64,000 nt of DNA, taken from assembly GCF_041146795.1 (NCBI RefSeq), contig NC_135177.1:22418560-22482559 (forward strand), read 5' to 3'. The notes below the pieces were generated by a model. The model was given only the letters and a program-made list of their open reading frames with translations. It was not told the DNA's origin and did no database searches. The translations under genes were made by a program, and so were the position numbers. The stretch is from Maylandia zebra (Eukaryota > Chordata > Actinopteri > Cichliformes > Cichlidae). Positions 22,360-35,774 of this stretch are shown here, piece after piece. The number at the start of each line of letters is the position of its first letter. The first letter of the stretch is position 1.

Positions 22360-25300
22360 ATGGCTCTTCACAGATTGTCCTCAAGGCTACGGCCAACGGT
22401 GAGGATAGGCTTTAGAAGCTGCTTCTTCGTAACCTGGACAGTACTTAAATATTTCACTTTATTGTCAAAACTGTCAGGTCAAAAATGTTTTTACTAACAG
22501 CTGTTGTGGCAAAATGTTGCAGGTAACCCACGTAAGGTCCCTTCACAGCGGTGGACGCAGGCAGCAGCAGGAGGCTGTGGCTGTAGACTCGGAACCGGAA
22601 CCTTTCTCAGTCTTCAGGACACCGGAGAGCGACCCGGTAAGCAAGACATGAGGCAAAGCTGGATTCATACTCGTGTTGTTGGGATAAGTGTTGAATCATT
22701 AGTCTATTAAACATGTACCTGCCCAACATTAACTTAACAAAGAAAAGCAAAACAGATGAACAAACCACCACTGCCGTTCAACACACTGAAGGGAAAATTA
22801 TTTAAACACAAATCTTTATTTTAAAAAAATTTTTAAGACTAAAAATCAGCAATAGCAAACAAAAGGTCCAAACTTACCAAAATGAAAAAACAAACAAAAA
22901 GAAAACGCATTATCTTCTATTTCAGGTCAAAAGCCACATGTTAGACTTTACATTTATTAGTGTTTGTTCCTTTTTTTCCTTTTTTTTTTTTACTATAAGT
23001 TGTTATTTTTCTGAATAGAGGAAATTGTGTTTGATCTAGCTGAATTTCTTTTACGTTCAGGTTATGTTGCATAAATGTGTTGCCTTGAAAAGCGACGCAC
23101 TCACAGAATTTGGTGTCTGTTCAAAAGATTTGTCAGTGAGCATTGTCAGTCTTCATTTTACGGTGTTTCATTCTTTCTTCTGCTGTCCTGAAGATTTTTG
23201 TTTGTGCTGCATGAACTGCATGAGAACTCGTTCGTGACCATTACAGCCAGATTGAGATTTATACGGTGAAAATGGTTACAGGATGGTGGATAAAATGTTG
23301 TTATATAGAGGACGAGTATATATTTCTGTTTAGGGCAATCTGAGGGTTGCTGAGCAACTGACAAAGATCCAATTTAAAAACATTTTGTTGCAGCTTTTAT
23401 AGAAATGCGACTGCATTGCTTATTCTTAAATCAGATATTTGGAATTTGTTGTCCCTTTAATTGAAATGACTGAAAAAAGCTTATGAGTTTGACCTGCGTT
23501 TCCTTCCAGGCATGTCATTCAGAGACGCACATCGGACAGTACTACACTCTGCCCTCTGCACATATCCGCACGCTGTTCCCTTCAGGCCTCCCTTGGCGCT
23601 ATCAGCAACAGGTAAGTTCATCCTTGGATGTGAGATCTGCATAGAAAAGTTACAAATGTGACCTTGTTTGTAGATTACAGTGTAGTTTTTCTTAAATGAT
23701 TTAAGCAGCACTGATAAATTCTTCTCCATGGTTTTAGGTGAAGACATTTAACGAAGCTTGCATCATGGTGAGGCAGCCAAGCCTTGAGGTCATCTCTTAC
23801 CTGAAAAAAACAGACTACAGCAAACCTGCTCTGCGATATTTATTTTGTATCCTTCAGAAACACACCTGCGCTGCCGCTTACAGAAAAGTGAACGCACTCT
23901 AGCTCTTGATCCTGATTAAAGCAGTCGTTGTCCTTATCAAGGTGTTCAGATGGGCAGAAGGGTACTGGGAAGACGATTTCTCTCTGTCACGCTGTCCACT
24001 TCTGCTACACACAGGGATGGCTGGTGCTTCATATTCCTGATGGTGAGACAGACACACCGGCTAAATGTCTGATTAGTAAACAGTAAGAAAGTGTTTGGGA
24101 TGCGCTGATTCAATGGCCTGTTATGTGGCTCGTTGACTGGCATCAACCTGTCAGCAAATAAAATGACCTTTAGTGATGTTTTTCTGTTGTATGCGATCAA
24201 CTTTCAACCACCCTGCTTGCAAATCCAATGATAAATGTATTAGTCGTTCAGAAAGAGTGTGGTGTCGGTTTAAAGGTCTTTAAACCTATTTATTTATTTT
24301 TAATGATGAATATATTATTTCACAATCGCTGCATCTCCTTCGTGAGAAGTTAACGATCAGTATCTTCTTTGCTCGCGCAGCTGATCAATGGGTGAAGAAC
24401 TGTAAGGAGCTGCTGCCTTCATCCTATAACGCGTCTCGCTTTGATCAGCCATTACAAGCCACGACATGGTTACGCAACTTCAGGCTCACCAACGAACGCT
24501 TCCTTTCAAAGGTAACAATATGGACACAGTAATACGCAGTATTTAGAGTACTTTGAGTATTCAAAGTGAGATAAAGGCTTATCAATAAGCTGGACAAGTA
24601 CTGGCTTTGATGTAGTTTAGGACTAACTTAAGTTATTAAATGACACCATTTAAATCTACCCGTCTTTACCCCGGAAAATGGTATGTTTGACATGGAGACA
24701 CAGGTTCCTGTAGCATGTAAATTTCAGCGATGGTCTTCATCCAAACTTGTGTAACATTTTAAAGAAAAAATGTTCCACCAATAGCACACCTGGTTGAGCA
24801 GACGACCCGTGTGCCATAAACTGTGATCATTATTGATCCAGTAGTTTGGATCCCAGTCCACTTCATTCACTTCCAGCCACTCGCCCTCTTTCTGTCCCTA
24901 CTTTAATGGCTAATCTATACTGTCCTTTCTACTAAATGCACCCCCCTAGAAAAAAAATGTCTATAAATAGTAAATATATGTACCCATATGTAACCACCAA
25001 ACTTGAAAATTACTATAACTGGCTTAAATTTTCCTTCGTTAGATTCCGTCTTCAAGTCTTCTCCTTATGCACGTCCAGACCACTTCCATTTTTACGATGT
25101 TCTGTTCTGACTACTTGTACTTATGAATCTGTGATTTCACCATGGCAGGAAGTTTCTGTCTACACTAACACAATTTTGGCTCCTCATCTACCCTACACAC
25201 CAGATCTGTTCTCCTCTGACTTTCACTTCTTTCTCAAAATAAAACCCTAAGGTTGCCATTTGAACACACTGGAGGAGATTCAGTATATATTGCAGGTGCA

Positions 25301-25832
25301 CATATGCAAGTGGGCATAAAAGTAGTTCAAGGTAGCAAATCTAAAACTATGAGAAACATTGAAAGGGTTGGGTAAAAGTCTGGTGAGGAATTCAAATAGA
25401 AATGATGAGAGTTTAATGTTTCTGTTTCTTTGCCAGATAAAGACAAAGCATCGCTACATGTGGACAAAGAGAGAGTTCACCGAGGAGGGAAGTCTGCTAG
25501 GAGAGCTGGTGGATCAGGTGAGTCCTCCCTCTGTACAAATAAGTGGGAGTTCTGTTGTTTAGAGGATTTGTTTACCCTCCAAAACATTTTCATCATCCTG
25601 TTACTGATTCTTTTGTCCTGCCTGACTGATTCCCAACACACAGGTCATTAAAGTTTCATCTTTCACCTTGCCTGTGCTTGCTGGAGATCAATAGCGAATG
25701 AACTGAGCACTGATGGATCAGAACAATACTTTTGCACCATGCATGCTGACAAATGCTGCAGGAATTTATATGCAGCTTGTCAATTTCCCACTTGTATCAG
25801 TTGTCTCATTATTCCCATTTCTTTAAAAGATG

Positions 25833-25904
<72 letters not shown>

Positions 25905-27850
25905 ATATTTTTTTCTTCTTTTTTTTTTTTTTCTTTTTTTCTTTAAATGTAGGGGTAAGCTTGTCATATATATGGATAAAGCTTATATTAAGCAATTATC
26001 CTACAACAGCGAGTAGACAGACGGGTATCCAGGTTTTTTTTTTCCTTTCTTCTTTTGGCTTCTGTATCAAACAGCTGGATGTTTACAGGCTTCCCCGTCC
26101 CACCCACACGCTACAATAACTCAGATTTTCTTCTGCTGCAGAGTTACTGTTATTTATATTCTTGATTTTGCTTCCATAACAAATGGTATTGCATCACTCT
26201 AGGGTATATCTCGTGTGAAGAGCAGCAGTGATGTTGTGGGGGCGGTGATGAAGGAGCTGAGGCTGCAAAGCGGGCAACCGGGTTCAGACTTCCACTTGGC
26301 CGTGGCAGTGGATGGTGTCAATGGCCTGTGGGGAAGATCCACCATCAAGAAGGAGGATAAGAGTGCTGTGAGAAGACACATATAGAGTCCTGTTATTCCT
26401 CAAAGATGTTTTCAGGCTTCTTCTACGTTTGCCACAGATGGAAAATCTCATGCGTCTCACTTTCTCACTGTTATCAGGTCGATCCAGAGGAGCTCACTTT
26501 GATTTATAACCTGAGGAAGCTCATGAGGAACGACTGGGTGAGAAGAGCACAAGGTGTTTACGAGAATATTACGTTGAAGAGATTTTCCATTAACGCTCTC
26601 TCTCTCTCGTTTTAGACTGGAGGCGCCATTATCGCCACTCTGTCCCAGACGGGATCGCTCTACACCCCCAAATCTGCCTACTTGCCTCAAGAGCTGCTCG
26701 GAGAGGTTAGAGGTCATTTGATTGTGCTTTATTATCTGTAGCACTCGCCCTCAAGCAGTGACGGCAGATTAGTCTTTGCTTGTCATTTTCAGTTTCGGCT
26801 ATTAGTCAGGAAATTGCAGACTGAGCAACATTTTGTTGTCTGTGAGCATCAAATCATGCTGCATAACCAGCAATATTGTCAGAAAACAGATTTCTTGTGA
26901 CATTTGTCAACAAAGGATGAATCTTATTCTTTGTTTAGTGCATACACGCCCTCTTTCTTTAGTAAGCTGGCTCTTCTATGCAGCAGCATGAATGTGAATG
27001 CTTCTGTTACTGTTCCCATTCTGCTCGCTGGGTTCAGTTTTGCAGTTATACAGCGTGACTGTGCCAATGCAGTCCGTTCTGTTCATCACAGCCATATTTG
27101 TCTGATGTATGCGTGTCACAAGATTCATTTGCAGATGGACCGATAAATCCATCTCTGTCGCCCACTTCTTACTTTGGATAACGATTAAACAATAAAACTC
27201 AAAGCAGGCTCGTAAAACATTCTGATCCCCCCCCCCCCCCCATTAAAAAGTGTTGGTGATGTAAGTTCACACTGTGTGGGCTTGACCTGAACTTTTTCTT
27301 TTCTTTTAAATGCATTAATTCATATTTAGAAATGTGCATTATTGATTTTTTTCCCCTTTAGTGCATCTATCTTATGTAAAGACTGATATTTGTTAGAGCC
27401 TGCAGTGCATGTTTTGCATTTTTATGATGATTCATACGTTCTCTATTTTTCTATTGTAAGTTATTGTCAGTATGTAAGTGATCATCAGCTGTATTGAAAG
27501 GCTTTAAACATGGTTGAAAGTGAGATTTGATGTTTTGTGTTCTGTTTGTGTTTTCATCATCAGAGGGGGTTTGACAGCATGGATCCATTCATTCCAGTTT
27601 CTGTGCCCAACTACAGCGAGAAGGAGTTTGAGAGCTGTTGCCTCTACTATATGGACCGCCACTGGCTGCAGCACCCACAGAGTGAGCGAGGATGGTGATG
27701 GTGACACTAATAACACGTAATTTAGGCTGTGTTTCTAATATTTTAATTTTTTTCCTCTAATCAGGTCGAACTGAGGAAGGGAAAAAAGAACTCGTCTTCT
27801 TGAGCAACAAGAATCCATCAATGTTGGACAGAATTTGTGGCTTCTTATGA
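22360..27850 (+). CDS. dap3: Mitochondrial ribosomal protein S29 / death-associated protein 3
   Basis: GTP-binding protein of the mitoribosomal small subunit, also linked to apoptosis. Twelve coding exons: 22360-22398, 22523-22636, 23510-23611, 23738-23846, 23950-24042, 24381-24511, 25437-25517, 26203-26367, 26478-26537, 26616-26705, 27564-27681, 27765-27850. Phases close to 395 residues; human has 398. The first residues are Arg/Ser-rich without acidic residues, as in a mitochondrial presequence ([13 protein letters not shown]). A Walker A motif GQKGTGKT lies at 123-130 and a Walker B-like LAVAVDGVN ends near 263. Family signatures include [42 protein letters not shown] and the C-terminal [16 protein letters not shown]. 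The start is the first ATG after the CAG acceptor at 22355-22356. No damage is seen. Confidence 0.97.
24920..25370 (+). mobile_element. Degenerate mariner-type transposase fragment
   Basis: In dap3 intron 6 the plus-strand frame at 25170-25290 reads [18 protein letters not shown], then after one stop [10 protein letters not shown]. This resembles the mariner signature around the third catalytic aspartate (PYSPDLAPSDFHLF). Only the C-terminal part is recognisable, no inverted repeats were found, and the limits are approximate. Confidence 0.6.
25837..25899. repeat. (AT)n microsatellite
   Basis: An alternating AT tract of about 63 bases in dap3 intron 7, followed by A- and T-rich homopolymers. 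The open frames across it encode only Tyr-Ile repeats and are not genes. Confidence 0.95.
27227..27241. repeat. Poly(C) tract of 15
   Basis: A homopolymer in dap3 intron 11, with no coding consequence. Confidence 0.9.
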
Positions 27851-27898
27851 GGATGCAAACAGATTAAAATCTCTCTCACACACACTCACACTCACTCA

Positions 27899-27900
<2 letters not shown>

Positions 27901-27942
<42 letters not shown>
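27901..27942. repeat. (CA)n microsatellite in the dap3 3'UTR
   Basis: A pure CA tract preceded by a degenerate CA/CT stretch from about 27876. It starts 50 bases after the dap3 stop codon and so lies in the mRNA. Confidence 0.95.
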
Positions 27943-27946
<4 letters not shown>

Positions 27947-28035
27947 CGGTCTACTAGAAATACAAAAACATACATGTGTCCATGTCTGTAATATGTATAC
28001 TGTTGTAAACTATGATGCATGCGTGCTACTTTGAT

Positions 28036-28054
28036 AATAAAATGTTAAAATAAA
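28036..28054 (+). terminator. dap3: dap3 poly(A) signals
   Basis: Two overlapping-range AATAAA hexamers (28036-28041 and 28049-28054) lie about 190 bases after the stop codon. Confidence 0.75.
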
Positions 28055-28059
28055 GAAAA

Positions 28060-29590
28060 TAGTGCTTTTGGTTTTGTCAGCACTTTGATCTTATGTGGTC
28101 CGAAATCCTCAATTTCTGTCAGTGTAAATAGTTTAACTACACATTTAATCAATTAGATATCTTAATATAGGATACTGTAATGTGTAAAATTACAGCAATC
28201 TAAGTTTAATTACTTTGGTATATTGTGAGTGGCCATGGGGAAGGTGTTAGGAAAAGCTTTAAAATTGGATGCAGTTAAAAGTCCAGTCTTTCTCAGGGTG
28301 ATTCTGGCCCCCAGGACTTTTGTTTCACACCCCGGAGTTTGGGTTTCAGGTACAGTCAGAAACACACTTTTCAAAAACCAGGACCAAAGTCCAGGTGGAT
28401 CTGCTATACCGAGCAGGATTACTGGATTCACACAGGCATAGGAAAGGGTTGCTGATCACCATATGCTGGGAAAAAGTGTGTATTCCCCAATACCAACCAG
28501 CTAGCAAATAGAAAATTGTAATTTCAGTCATTAAGTGTCTACACCTATATATCTCTGGGATTTACTTAATGAGGTAAATTCTACAAGAGAATATAGCAGC
28601 CTCTCTGAACATTTGATAAATGGCAGTCATCAGGACTTTATGACTAGTTGATAAATAATTCACTGGGGTTGAATTTTACAAATTTTAATTAATAATTTTA
28701 AAAACTGTAACCAAACATCACTGGCTTACTTTTATGGTCCAAAGTTGTTTGTTGATTTATTATGATCTACTACGAATGTCGGTGAATAAAAGCAAGCTGG
28801 TTCAAAATGCAGTACTAGTAAATTTACTACTAGTCTAGTTTCATACATTCACCAGCTTGGAGACCACGTGTCCCATTTCCTGTTGGCCTGCACTGCATTT
28901 TTATCCCTCGTGCCCTTGTCCCACATATTACGACAATGTCCCACATTTTAATTGGCTCAGGTTTCCAAACGTGAAGTCATGTCTCACAACACACGTGTGA
29001 CACAAAAAGAATCACGCAGACCTAGAGATGCATCCTCCCCGAAACCCAGATATGATAACCAAATGGAAAAGCCGCTGAAAAGCTAGCGTAACAGAAAAAG
29101 ACATTACAATACAGAAATGGAGGAAGAACTTGACATTTATGCGTAAAGCCTATTTGATCAGTGAAGAAATCGGAAAAAGTCGTTCAAATAAAATAGCTTT
29201 TATTCCTTACAAGATGTTAGTAACAGCAGTAATCTGTTGTTATTTATTTATTTATTTTAAACTGTTTTTTTCAAAGCTTTCAGGTTCATAATTTCTCAAA
29301 TATAGCGCATTGAGGTAGCTTGCTGTGAATTGGGGCTATATAAATTAAAATCAGCTGAACTGAAAACCTTTCTGAGGTTATTAATATATTTACAAAATAT
29401 TTAAAAATATTTATTTTTGTAATTTTCCGTATATTGTTCTATTGCCCAATCGTGCAGTTACGTAATTGGCTTAGTATTTTCTTCCTTTGCACTTCTTGCT
29501 CTCTATGTTGCAATAAAGTTGATCTAAAAAAAAAGTGGGGAAAAAATGAAGGTATAGCACCACCTGGCTGCCGATGCGGAATATTGCATA
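28060..29590. other. Intergenic spacer between dap3 and gba
   Basis: AT-rich sequence. A segment around 28240-28500 has a more mixed composition and could be an old repeat, but I cannot assign it to a family. No coding exons are seen. Confidence 0.4.
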
Positions 29591-29595
29591 GTTGT

Positions 29596-29624
29596 TCACG
29601 TGATCATATGTAACGTCACATGAC
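29596..29624 (+). promoter_or_regulatory. gba: Pair of CLEAR/M-box-like E-boxes upstream of gba
   Basis: TCACGTGA at 29596-29603 is a perfect palindromic M-box core. GTCACATGAC at 29615-29624 is a one-base variant of the CLEAR consensus GTCACGTGAC bound by TFEB, TFE3 and MITF. They lie about 150 bases before the likely first gba exon, which ends at a GTCTAAG|GTGAGC donor at 29750. GBA is a known lysosomal CLEAR-network gene. Binding here is inferred. Confidence 0.6.
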
Positions 29625-29892
29625 TGGCTAATAGGGAGGAAGTGGGGAAAGTTGTTTGGGATGACATTTGATCAAATTGGAGAAACGTGAGGAGGACTGA
29701 CCTTTCTAGTAACTCTGTAGGACATGAGGTAAACTGCAGGAGCGTCTAAGGTGAGCACATCTTCTTCTACGTTTACAAAGTGCGCCGTATGACAAGGATA
29801 TTAGTAAAAGCACGCACCTCTGTCTGATACGTGTGTTTTTCTAAATAAAAACTCGCACTTCTATGTTTAAAACTACTCTGTTTGTAGATAAA

Positions 29893-29988
29893 ATGGCCCT
29901 TTCATCTCTGTCATCTGTCCTGTGGGCGCTCCTTTTCGTGGCAGCACAAGTGATCCTCTCTGCAGGTAACCAGGAAAACACACAGTCT

Positions 29989-30051
<63 letters not shown>

Positions 30052-33000
30052 CTTGTGTGTCTTTTATTACTGCAGAAGAATAATTGTTAACTAGATTTAT
30101 TCTTCTCCCAGGTTACAATAAATGTGTTGCCAGAAACTTTGGCTATGACTCTGTGGTGTGTGAATGTAATTCGACATATTGTGACAGCATTGGATCTGTC
30201 AGCCTACCTCCACTGGGCCAGTTCTCGTCCTACCTGAGCAACATTGCGGGCAGCAGACTGGAGGCCAGTCAGGGTGAAGTTCGGGCTAACAGCACTGGAG
30301 AAAGTGGGTAGAGGAGTGGCATTTTAAGATACCATCAGTGATGCTGGAGCAGGTGCAGAGCATTTCTGTCTGCTTTTGTGTTTCTTTCAGGGCTCAGGTT
30401 GACTATCGTTCCCTATCAGAAGTACCAGAAGACCAGGGGATTTGGAGGGGCGATGACAGATGCAGCAGCCATCAATATACTCTCTCTTTCTGCTGGTGCA
30501 CAGGAACAGCTGCTGAGGCAGTACTTCTCCAGTGAAGGTACACTGCCACTGTACCGGGGAGACATAGCCTTACAGCCTACGAAAGGGCGATACAAAGTCA
30601 GGCAGTAAAATAATACTAATAGGTATAAGAAGGGTAACAGAAACGAGGAGATGTTAGACAGTTTGGGGTATTAAAAGGCACTTTTTTTTAACTTGCATCA
30701 GCAGCATGATGATCATCAAAACATGTCATAGCCCAGTATCAGCACCAGTTATAATTGACTGAGTGATTAAAAAATAAAATTATTCCCCAATGATATACAC
30801 AGATGTAACAAATATATGCAGAATAACTAGAAAAGGGTTTTGTGTCTAATTGTGTCTCCTTTTTTATTTTCTCTATACATTTACTGTTACACTGTTACAA
30901 TGGTAGTACGACATCAGTGAGACAGCATGTCCCCAGTGATCTGAAGGGTACTTAGCACAGCAAACCCACTCACCTGCTGTTTAGACCTGGTGTGTATGAA
31001 GGGCAGCCAATCAGAAGAAAGTGTCATTAAAGAATGGGGCAAGGGAGCTAAAAAAAAAAAGCTTGTTTCACAGTGGATGAAACTGCACCCAGGCCCAGTA
31101 AAATGCAAGTGTGGTGAACTGTAACGCAAAGCTGTTCTAGTAGAGTCAAAGTTTAAAGCTATAGAGCTGGAAATTAGTATTAGGGCCCTCTATAAAGTAG
31201 AGTCTCATCTAATTCAGTTACAGTTTGGTTAGAAATATAAAACCTGAGGACATGAAGAACAAAAAACGGTGCACATCCTGCCAAGCCCTGATCATTGACA
31301 TCACTGGCCTGAGGCAAGTAATAGATGGTGCCATGATTACAGGATTATTGACACTTGTAGATGTCTTAGAGCAGCCAAAAAGGAAGAAAAAAAGCAGATC
31401 AAAACCAACAGTCATTCAACACAATTACCTTCATTCAGGAAGGAAAAAACGATTTTAACCAAAAATGGCCTTAGTTCAATTATTTTCCACTTCCCAGATG
31501 TCCTGCTTCCCTCCTAAGCTGAGGCCAGATGTGTTTATCTGGTTAACTGAAAGGAGGAAATCATTTTAGTGAAGCTGACTGCACTGTGGGAAAGCAGTCG
31601 ACCAGTAAACACCAACAGCTGCCTGGCAAATGTACGGACAAAAAGGGTGGTACGTGGGTTTTTTGTTTTCTTTTCTTCTCCATTGGAAGTGGGCTGTCTG
31701 GGATTCCCCTCTCTGTGTGGAGGCTGCTCACTAGGACGAGAGTGCAATGGCGTAGGTCGGCAGAAAACGCTGAAAGAGCCTTCTCCTGGTGAGGAGGTTG
31801 AAAGACTGTGAAAGTTGAGCACACCTGCAGAGTTCTTTTCTTGCCCAAAAACTACAACTACAGCCATGACTCAGCTACTATGAAGGGCATCCTGCCAGAA
31901 CAGCTTCCTTGGACGTTGTTATTGATGCCTCAGATTTCTGGAAATCTATTGCATGGCTTGTTCACCAGTCTTCTAAAACATATTCTTTAAAGAGTTTTTA
32001 CACCGTGGAATAAAATGCTATAATTGTTGAGTAATAATACTGATTTATCCCCCAGCTTTGGTTGTGTTGATGTGTTTTGTGGCAGGTATCGGCTACAGTG
32101 TAGTGCGTGTCCCCATGGCCAGCTGTGACTTCTCCACACGTCTGTACACCTATGCTGACACACCTGGAGACTATGATCTGCACAATTTCACTCTGGCCCC
32201 AGAAGACATCAACATGAAGGTGTCTGTCTTTTGTCTCGCACGCTGACACGGCCGTTGTCGCCCATGTCTCATCTTACCTCCTTTGTGTTCCAGATCCCTC
32301 TCTTGCAGCGTGCGCAGGCCTTGTCTCCTCGTCCTCTGTCTCTGCTGGCCAGTGCCTGGAGTGCCCCCGCCTGGATGAAAACGAACGGTGCACTCACAGG
32401 AAAGGGCTCCCTGAAGGGCCAGCCAGGGGGCAAGGAGCATAAAACCTGGGCTCAGTACTATGTCAGGTGACTTCTGTGGCTTAAAATCAGATTGATATCA
32501 GATATTGGAGGAGCATGATTCAAGAGAAATGTATTCTGTTTGGTGCTTTAATCATTTCCTGTCAGGTTCCTGGAGGAATATGCTAAATATAACTTGACCT
32601 TCTGGGCACTGACGACAGGAAACGAGCCCTCTGCAGGAATGATGACAAACTACAGGTCTACTCAGATGCATTAAAAGTTTTTTTCATATAAAAAATGTTA
32701 AGCATTGAGCTGTGGATTCTAAATTTTGCAGCAGACTGACAAGCATATTTGTCTCACTGCAGTTTTCAAGCCCTGGGCTTCACTCCTGAGGAGCAGAGGG
32801 ACTGGGTGTCTCTAGACCTGGGCCCTGCCCTGCACGCTTCGTCATACCCACACACACACATCCTCATACTGGATGACAGCCGCATTCTGCTGCCCCACTG
32901 GGCCAAAGTGGTGAGTCAGTAAACAGAAGGGTAGCAGGAAAGGTCATGGCAAACTTTATTTTACCTGAGGCAAATAAGAAATTAAAAATGAATCAGTTTT

Positions 33001-35774
33001 AGGAGAATAAATGAATCCAAAACATCTTAACAAGATAACTTGAAAGCCTAATGTAGTGAAATACAAGAAGGGGAAGAGGGAATAAAGAACTTTTTTTGAC
33101 TTCAAGTCTCACAAACTTGGTGTCCAAACTGTTCAGCAAAGGAAAAAATGTCAATCTGATAAGCTGTTGATAGAAATCAACCCAAAGAACGACGCTTGTC
33201 TTGCTATTTCACGACAGTTAAGAATCAGATGAAACCAGGCTAAAAGCAGATTAATGCAAATGTTCTGCAGTGGTTCAACAAATAAAGTCAAAACCACTAA
33301 CACTGTAAGGCATCTTTCACAATTATGTTGAGTGAAGTGCATTATTTTTCCTTTTCAAGGTCTTGTTAATCACTGTTTCAACCATAATTTCCATTAACAT
33401 GACTTGTGGAGGGATATTAAAGTATATATGGATGAATTAGCCACTTACAAACTCCAAAGACTGATTTACACCAAAAAATAGGGAAGTTGTTGGATCTGCA
33501 AAAGAAAAATGCAAGCAACAGGCAAAACTGTGGCCCTGTAGTCTAATTTAACCAAATAACTTATTAAAATCAGTATTTACCCATTATGCTATAATTAGCT
33601 TCCAGTTAGCCTATTGAAGCTAGGGGAAGGACTTTAAGAAAAAAAACTTGGTGTCACTCGATGAAAGTCCAGAGGAGAGTTTATAGTGGTAAAATGAGTC
33701 GTGACTGGAATTGGAATCACATAAAAGGACATTTACTTTACTCAGTGTCTACAGCGGCTGTGAGGAAACGTATATTTAAAGACTTTACTGAAACCTTTTG
33801 GGAGGAAATAAATCCAGTATTTTGTGTATACTTTTCTAGGACTGATCTGGAAAATTGTGGCGCTGTTACTTTAACCACGTGGAAAGTTTTATTCCTTATC
33901 TCTGCCAAGGAGGTTTGCACGTGTGTGTCATCTTTCTATCTGTGAAGTTATGAGTGAATTCTGATAAAATTGAATGATTTATTGATAAAATCGACAAAAA
34001 GTCTTAATGCTTAGAAACTATGATTCTTACAAGTATGGTGTATTGTCAACACACAGAAAGTACCATATAAGGATTTAAAATGTCACGTCACGTTTGACCT
34101 CTGACCTGACAACATACGCTTATAGGGATATGTGGGGATTCTAAATATGTTAATATATTACGACATTGTTATTTACTTTACAGTAAAAGCTTATAGCTTT
34201 TAAATAAATACCAATTTGAGTACATTTACAATGTTTTATGAATAAGTGTTTTTTTTTTTTTTAAAAACAAAGCAAAACTTTTTTCACTTTATTTATTAGT
34301 GTACATTTAAACAAATGTACTAAACAATAAACAATCAAAATTATGTGAAGTATATTAAAATTAGCTATTGGTTTTAACTGCACTACAAAACTTCTTACAT
34401 TTCAAAATAACAAAGAAAACAAAATGAATATGTAAAAATGTGAAAGGTTCCCCTTAATAGTAAATACTGTCCAGCGACTGAGCTGCCCTAGCAGAGGTTT
34501 GTGCTCTCTGAGTGCTTCTTGTTTTGGTTATTATTTTTTCCCTCTTGTCCCTCCAGGTCTTAAGTGATATTCATGCAGGAAGGTACATCCATGGTGTGGC
34601 AGTCCACTGGTACTTAGACAGCGTTGTGCCACCTGACATCAGCCTGGGAACCACCCATGACCTCTACCCGGAGTATTACCTGTTTGGCACAGAGGCCTGC
34701 GCTGGTTGGAACCCGCTAAACAAAGGAGTGATGCTGGGAAGCTGGGACAGAGCTGAACAGTATGCACATGACATTATAGAGGTAAGATCATATTATCTGA
34801 TGCGTGGAGGTTTGTGCTTGTTCAGTCAGATCCACTGCAAAAAGAGAATTTGACAAGCTGTGAGCTGTTCCAGAAAGGTGAGTCACCTCCCTTCGTGCTG
34901 CAGTGCAGGTTGTGCACACACTCGAGAGACTGCAGGCCTGCAGGCCATCAAAGCAAGCTGGAACTGGTGTTTAGTTTCTTCTTTCTTCACTCTCTTTCAA
35001 GGGAAATTGGACTCCTTCCATTCTCTCTCTTTTGCATGGGTGAATTCAGGCTGCAGACGCTCTGAGAGTCCAGAGGAATTTGTTTATGTAGACGTGCAAT
35101 CCCTGCGATAGTTAAACAAAATGCTAGTTCAGCAGGCTGACTAAATTACACATCTTACTACAAAACACAGAGGAGGTAGTAGATAGTAAACTGTGGGTGT
35201 TTTTCTCCACGGCAGGACTTGAATCATTATGTGGTCGGCTGGACTGATTGGAACCTGGCGCTGGACCCGAACGGTGGACCAAACTGGGTTAAAAACTTAG
35301 TGGACAGCCCTGTTATAGTGGATGCGACGCGTGATGTCTTCTACAAGCAGCCGTCTTTCTACAGCATGGCCCACTTCAGGTAGTCAGGATCTCTGCTCAC
35401 ACTGAATGCTACATTTCACCCGTTCCATTACTTCACTGAGATCTTCTTACATGATCTTTCTACACAGCAAGTTTCTGTGGGAGGGGTCTCAGAGAGTGGG
35501 GGTGTCTGCCAGTGGAGAGACACACCTGGAATTTTCTGCCTTCATCCGACCTGATGGCTCACTAGTGCTCATCATACTCAACAGGTAAGGCATATTTAAT
35601 CTGTTGTAGGAAATGTGGCATGATGGGTAAACACTGAACTGTTTCTATGCTTTGTTTTTCTGTTTTAGATCATCATCAGACATCCTGTTTGAAGTCTGGG
35701 ACCCTCCTGTGGGTTACATCCCCTCCACTGCTCCAGCTCATTCTCTGCTCACACTTGCTTGGAAAAGGCAGTGA
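29893..35774 (+). CDS. gba: Lysosomal glucosylceramidase (acid beta-glucosidase)
   Basis: Hydrolyses glucosylceramide to glucose and ceramide in the lysosome (glycoside hydrolase family 30). Eleven coding exons: 29893-29965, 30112-30303, 30391-30537, 32086-32219, 32294-32466, 32566-32655, 32763-32910, 34557-34781, 35216-35379, 35468-35584, 35669-35774. Phases close to 522 residues; human precursor has 536. A hydrophobic signal peptide covers the first 24 or so residues. The acid/base Glu260 is in TTGNEPSAG and the nucleophile Glu365 in FGTEACAG, 105 residues apart as in human. Other signatures are [37 protein letters not shown] and FYKQP. Several NxT sequons are present (CNSTYC, ANSTG, HNFTL). 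Introns 4 and 8 of the coding part are about 1.5-1.6 kb and hold no recognisable exon; 30900-32000 may contain an unassigned old repeat. The gene appears intact. Confidence 0.98.
29991..30050. repeat. (CA)n microsatellite in the first coding intron of gba
   Basis: An uninterrupted CA tract of 60 bases starting 25 bases after the gba signal-peptide exon donor and ending about 60 bases before the next exon. It makes up much of this short intron. Confidence 0.95.

Noticed and set aside
25753-26016. Open frames rich in Ile-Tyr repeats
   Set aside because: They arise from the AT microsatellite and neighbouring T-runs in a dap3 intron; there is no splice context or family similarity.
28210-28531. 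Overlapping frames on both strands between dap3 and gba
   Set aside because: No domain, start context or splice structure; more likely an old unassigned repeat.
31218-31990. Cluster of short frames in gba intron 4, considered as a retroelement fragment
   Set aside because: I could not recognise any conserved motif, so there is no basis for naming an element.
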